A stretch of DNA of 56,855 nucleotides from an uncultured Collinsella sp. (lineage in GTDB: Bacteria; Actinomycetota; Coriobacteriia; Coriobacteriales; Coriobacteriaceae): contig CABUZI010000001.1 of the NCBI GenBank assembly GCA_902496005.1, positions 1 through 56,855 of the forward strand, given 5' to 3'. The notes under the pieces are model-generated. The model had not been told where the DNA came from. It saw only the letters and a list, made by a program, of their open reading frames with translations, and made no database searches. Below are positions 56,301 to 56,855 of this stretch, one piece after another. Each line of letters starts with the position of its first letter. The first letter of the stretch is position 1. A program made the position numbers and the translations under genes.

Positions 56301-56567
56301 CTGCTCAAGGGCGATCGCCGCATCATGAACCTGGTCAGCAAGGTGTGCAAGTCGTTCCATGTCGATTGTGGCGCGCTCGAGATGCCCTATGCCAAGACCG
56401 ATGCCTATGCCGCGCTCGAGGCGAGCCGCCGAGCCCTCACCATCGCCGGCGTGGACGGCACGCGTCTGGCTTGCGCTCGTACCGAGGACGACCTGCCCCA
56501 CAATGTCAACCCGACGAACATTGCCACGGTATCCGAGGTCGTGACCGAGGTTATCCGCCGTTCGTAG
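53397..56567 (+). CDS. M28-peptidase-like membrane protein split by a ~670-residue acidic disordered insert
   Basis: A 1056-residue protein. Residues 20-50 and 113-147 resemble the start of M28 aminopeptidases, including VVVVAHYDSPRAE (His138, Asp140). Two hydrophobic blocks (about 56-95 and 160-207) give about four membrane helices. Residues ~240-910 are mostly Glu/Ala/Pro/Ser low complexity with a charged helix (about 520-555) and four short repeats near 567-620. Residues ~913-1056 resume an M28-like end: IWFVATGASDCDGAGMKAFLASH, FFINLESVGAGRLSVVT, then VNPTNIATVSEVV. Two usual metal-site acidic motifs (DN.SG and EE.GLLGS) are degenerate, so catalysis is doubtful. ATG at 53397 has GGAG at five bases. 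Confidence 0.7.
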   Translation: MANTQNYINHLLQNTGITPACSEEERLAAEDIAQIFRNHGFDPEVQEFNAPAPSRLAFAVTGILAFAGALLMGIGGGIGLVGTLLAIVGAVLYVLERTGHPVVSRLGKTGVSQNVIAYHKASGPLASPRNRPVVVVAHYDSPRAELLAREPYASYRALIAKLLPVATVAPATVAILRILPLPGALKVLLWIVAILASLVALANAANIISNRHILPYTSGAVCNKSSVAAMLGVMDNVAPFQGENEFPDDVPFDTYFGEQKRRAEEMARAAAEYAAAQQQNDYGNTIEYEEPTYAEDEFGQPIAPDAQTEPEQGEAFDEQIEGFEGASADETLIGAIVPEDQNQAVQAEEFNDEVPAAEPAEEPAAAEPEPKLYRNAAGNIRFGSDAIRALGMLPESCTLDYEEGEEPTFEPEPAPVVTADDESAAVTVAEPEAVSAIDPAAGLDILAPAAPAQDVADESDDDYVEQPGRVSYESDTDFSAEIPAATPHADIASAFSSIGASASSFFKGALAKGRKFVDDFEEKRAAAREAAEQEAIAQQQAAEAARERAAQEFEQNEAMQSGPVDAAEATTSFESQQPTSADVVEATTSFEAQQHVDSTMSFDAAQFDSTITFEKQGTAIAEPLPVSDEQGDAADDDEPIDAAEIQDAAEDESVEANSDEEQYAAADQGDSTEVEQEEVPAVSETPETDESRPYSTQIFTMPTPSGSGATVANVAPTQDETVDSLMAQISSQASPRPQMNVPDPASAPSPAPSSSPLASVPDPSLPSMKQANFASRTSLFDLPDPSAQVNDPFATAQGPEPTSAPVAPSMPVASGAQPIETISAPAPAAPKSRKRGLGGLFGRKRKNEQDSMSDWLGVEDDYDAKKSGRGIGSWDNFEDDNDGWKGGATSSDGASSEDMLSAVASMGDDELLGHDIWFVATGASDCDGAGMKAFLASHRDKLRGVFFINLESVGAGRLSVVTVEGEQQLLKGDRRIMNLVSKVCKSFHVDCGALEMPYAKTDAYAALEASRRALTIAGVDGTRLACARTEDDLPHNVNPTNIATVSEVVTEVIRRS

Positions 56568-56588
56568 ACGGAGCTCTAAGGAGTCAAC

Positions 56589-56807
56589 GTGTTTTCGTAT
56601 ATTAAGCGCCATTGGCCTGTCTACGTGATTTTGACCTTGATTGCCATTGCGTTAGGATTTGGGGCTGCCTACATCGTGGGTGCAAAGGGCTCGACCCCCG
56701 CCTCCGCAATCAGCGAAGAGGTGGAGCAAGAACAGAGTACGGGTGCCGATGGGATTCCTGAGTCCGAGCAGGCAATCGTTGATGGTGGATCTTCGTCTGC
56801 AGAGTAG
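56589..56807 (+). CDS. Small single-pass membrane protein
   Basis: 72 residues. A basic start (MFSYIKRHW) and one membrane helix (VYVILTLIAIALGFGAAYIVG), then an acidic Ser/Glu tail. GTG at 56589 has AAGGAG at five bases. It starts 21 bases after the M28-like gene and may belong to the same operon. No family recognised. The last 48 bases of the window hold no feature I can support. Confidence 0.65.
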   Translation: MFSYIKRHWPVYVILTLIAIALGFGAAYIVGAKGSTPASAISEEVEQEQSTGADGIPESEQAIVDGGSSSAE

Positions 56808-56855
56808 ATACGGCGATTTACATGATTGAAAGCGGGCGAGCCAGGGGACTGGCTC

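Overview
The window is chromosomal DNA from a GC-rich actinobacterium. Protein sequences, gene order and repeat types fit a gut Coriobacteriia, most likely Collinsella. This is an inference from family resemblance; no 16S gene is present. The replication origin lies inside the window. The minus-strand operon GHKL-ATPase gene, dnaA, dnaN, recF, dciA, gyrB, gyrA runs left from about 40.8 kb. The plus-strand operon rpmH, rnpA, yidD, yidC, jag, then rsmG, parA, parB runs right. DnaA-box-like repeats flank both ends of dnaA, and three perfect parS sites lie in front of parA.

Left arm (1-21 kb, mostly minus strand): nucleotide synthesis (purM truncated by the window edge, purF, purE, carB-carA, purD, purA), a class B sortase, a MoaE-like protein, an ABC exporter, a Nudix hydrolase, dnaB, and the rpsF-ssb-rpsR-rplI operon. 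The pyrimidine/purine block is interrupted by long GC-rich composite inverted repeats (6.2-6.5 kb).

Middle (21-30 kb): two tRNA-Ser genes, then an inverted 25-bp copy of a tRNA-Ser 3' end, three tight hairpins in tandem, and a nuclease-like gene enclosed by two inverted copies of a 55-70 bp palindrome. This is the best candidate for an undescribed mobile or defence unit. It is followed by a TRIC-type channel, a bactofilin-like membrane protein, typA, a bifunctional-nuclease gene, and a tRNA Ile-Ala-Ile cluster next to another long palindrome.

Right arm (46-57 kb): rlmN, ddl, a fused DnaQ-exonuclease/DinG helicase, two tandem WYL regulators, and a 1056-residue membrane protein with split, degenerate M28-peptidase motifs around a ~670-residue disordered insert.

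Together the window holds replication initiation, chromosome segregation, gyrase supply, protein insertion and tRNA/ribosome functions at the origin, flanked by housekeeping nucleotide synthesis. The unusual items are the origin-linked GHKL/winged-helix protein, the palindrome-flanked cassette, several families of hairpin repeats, and the split M28-like protein.
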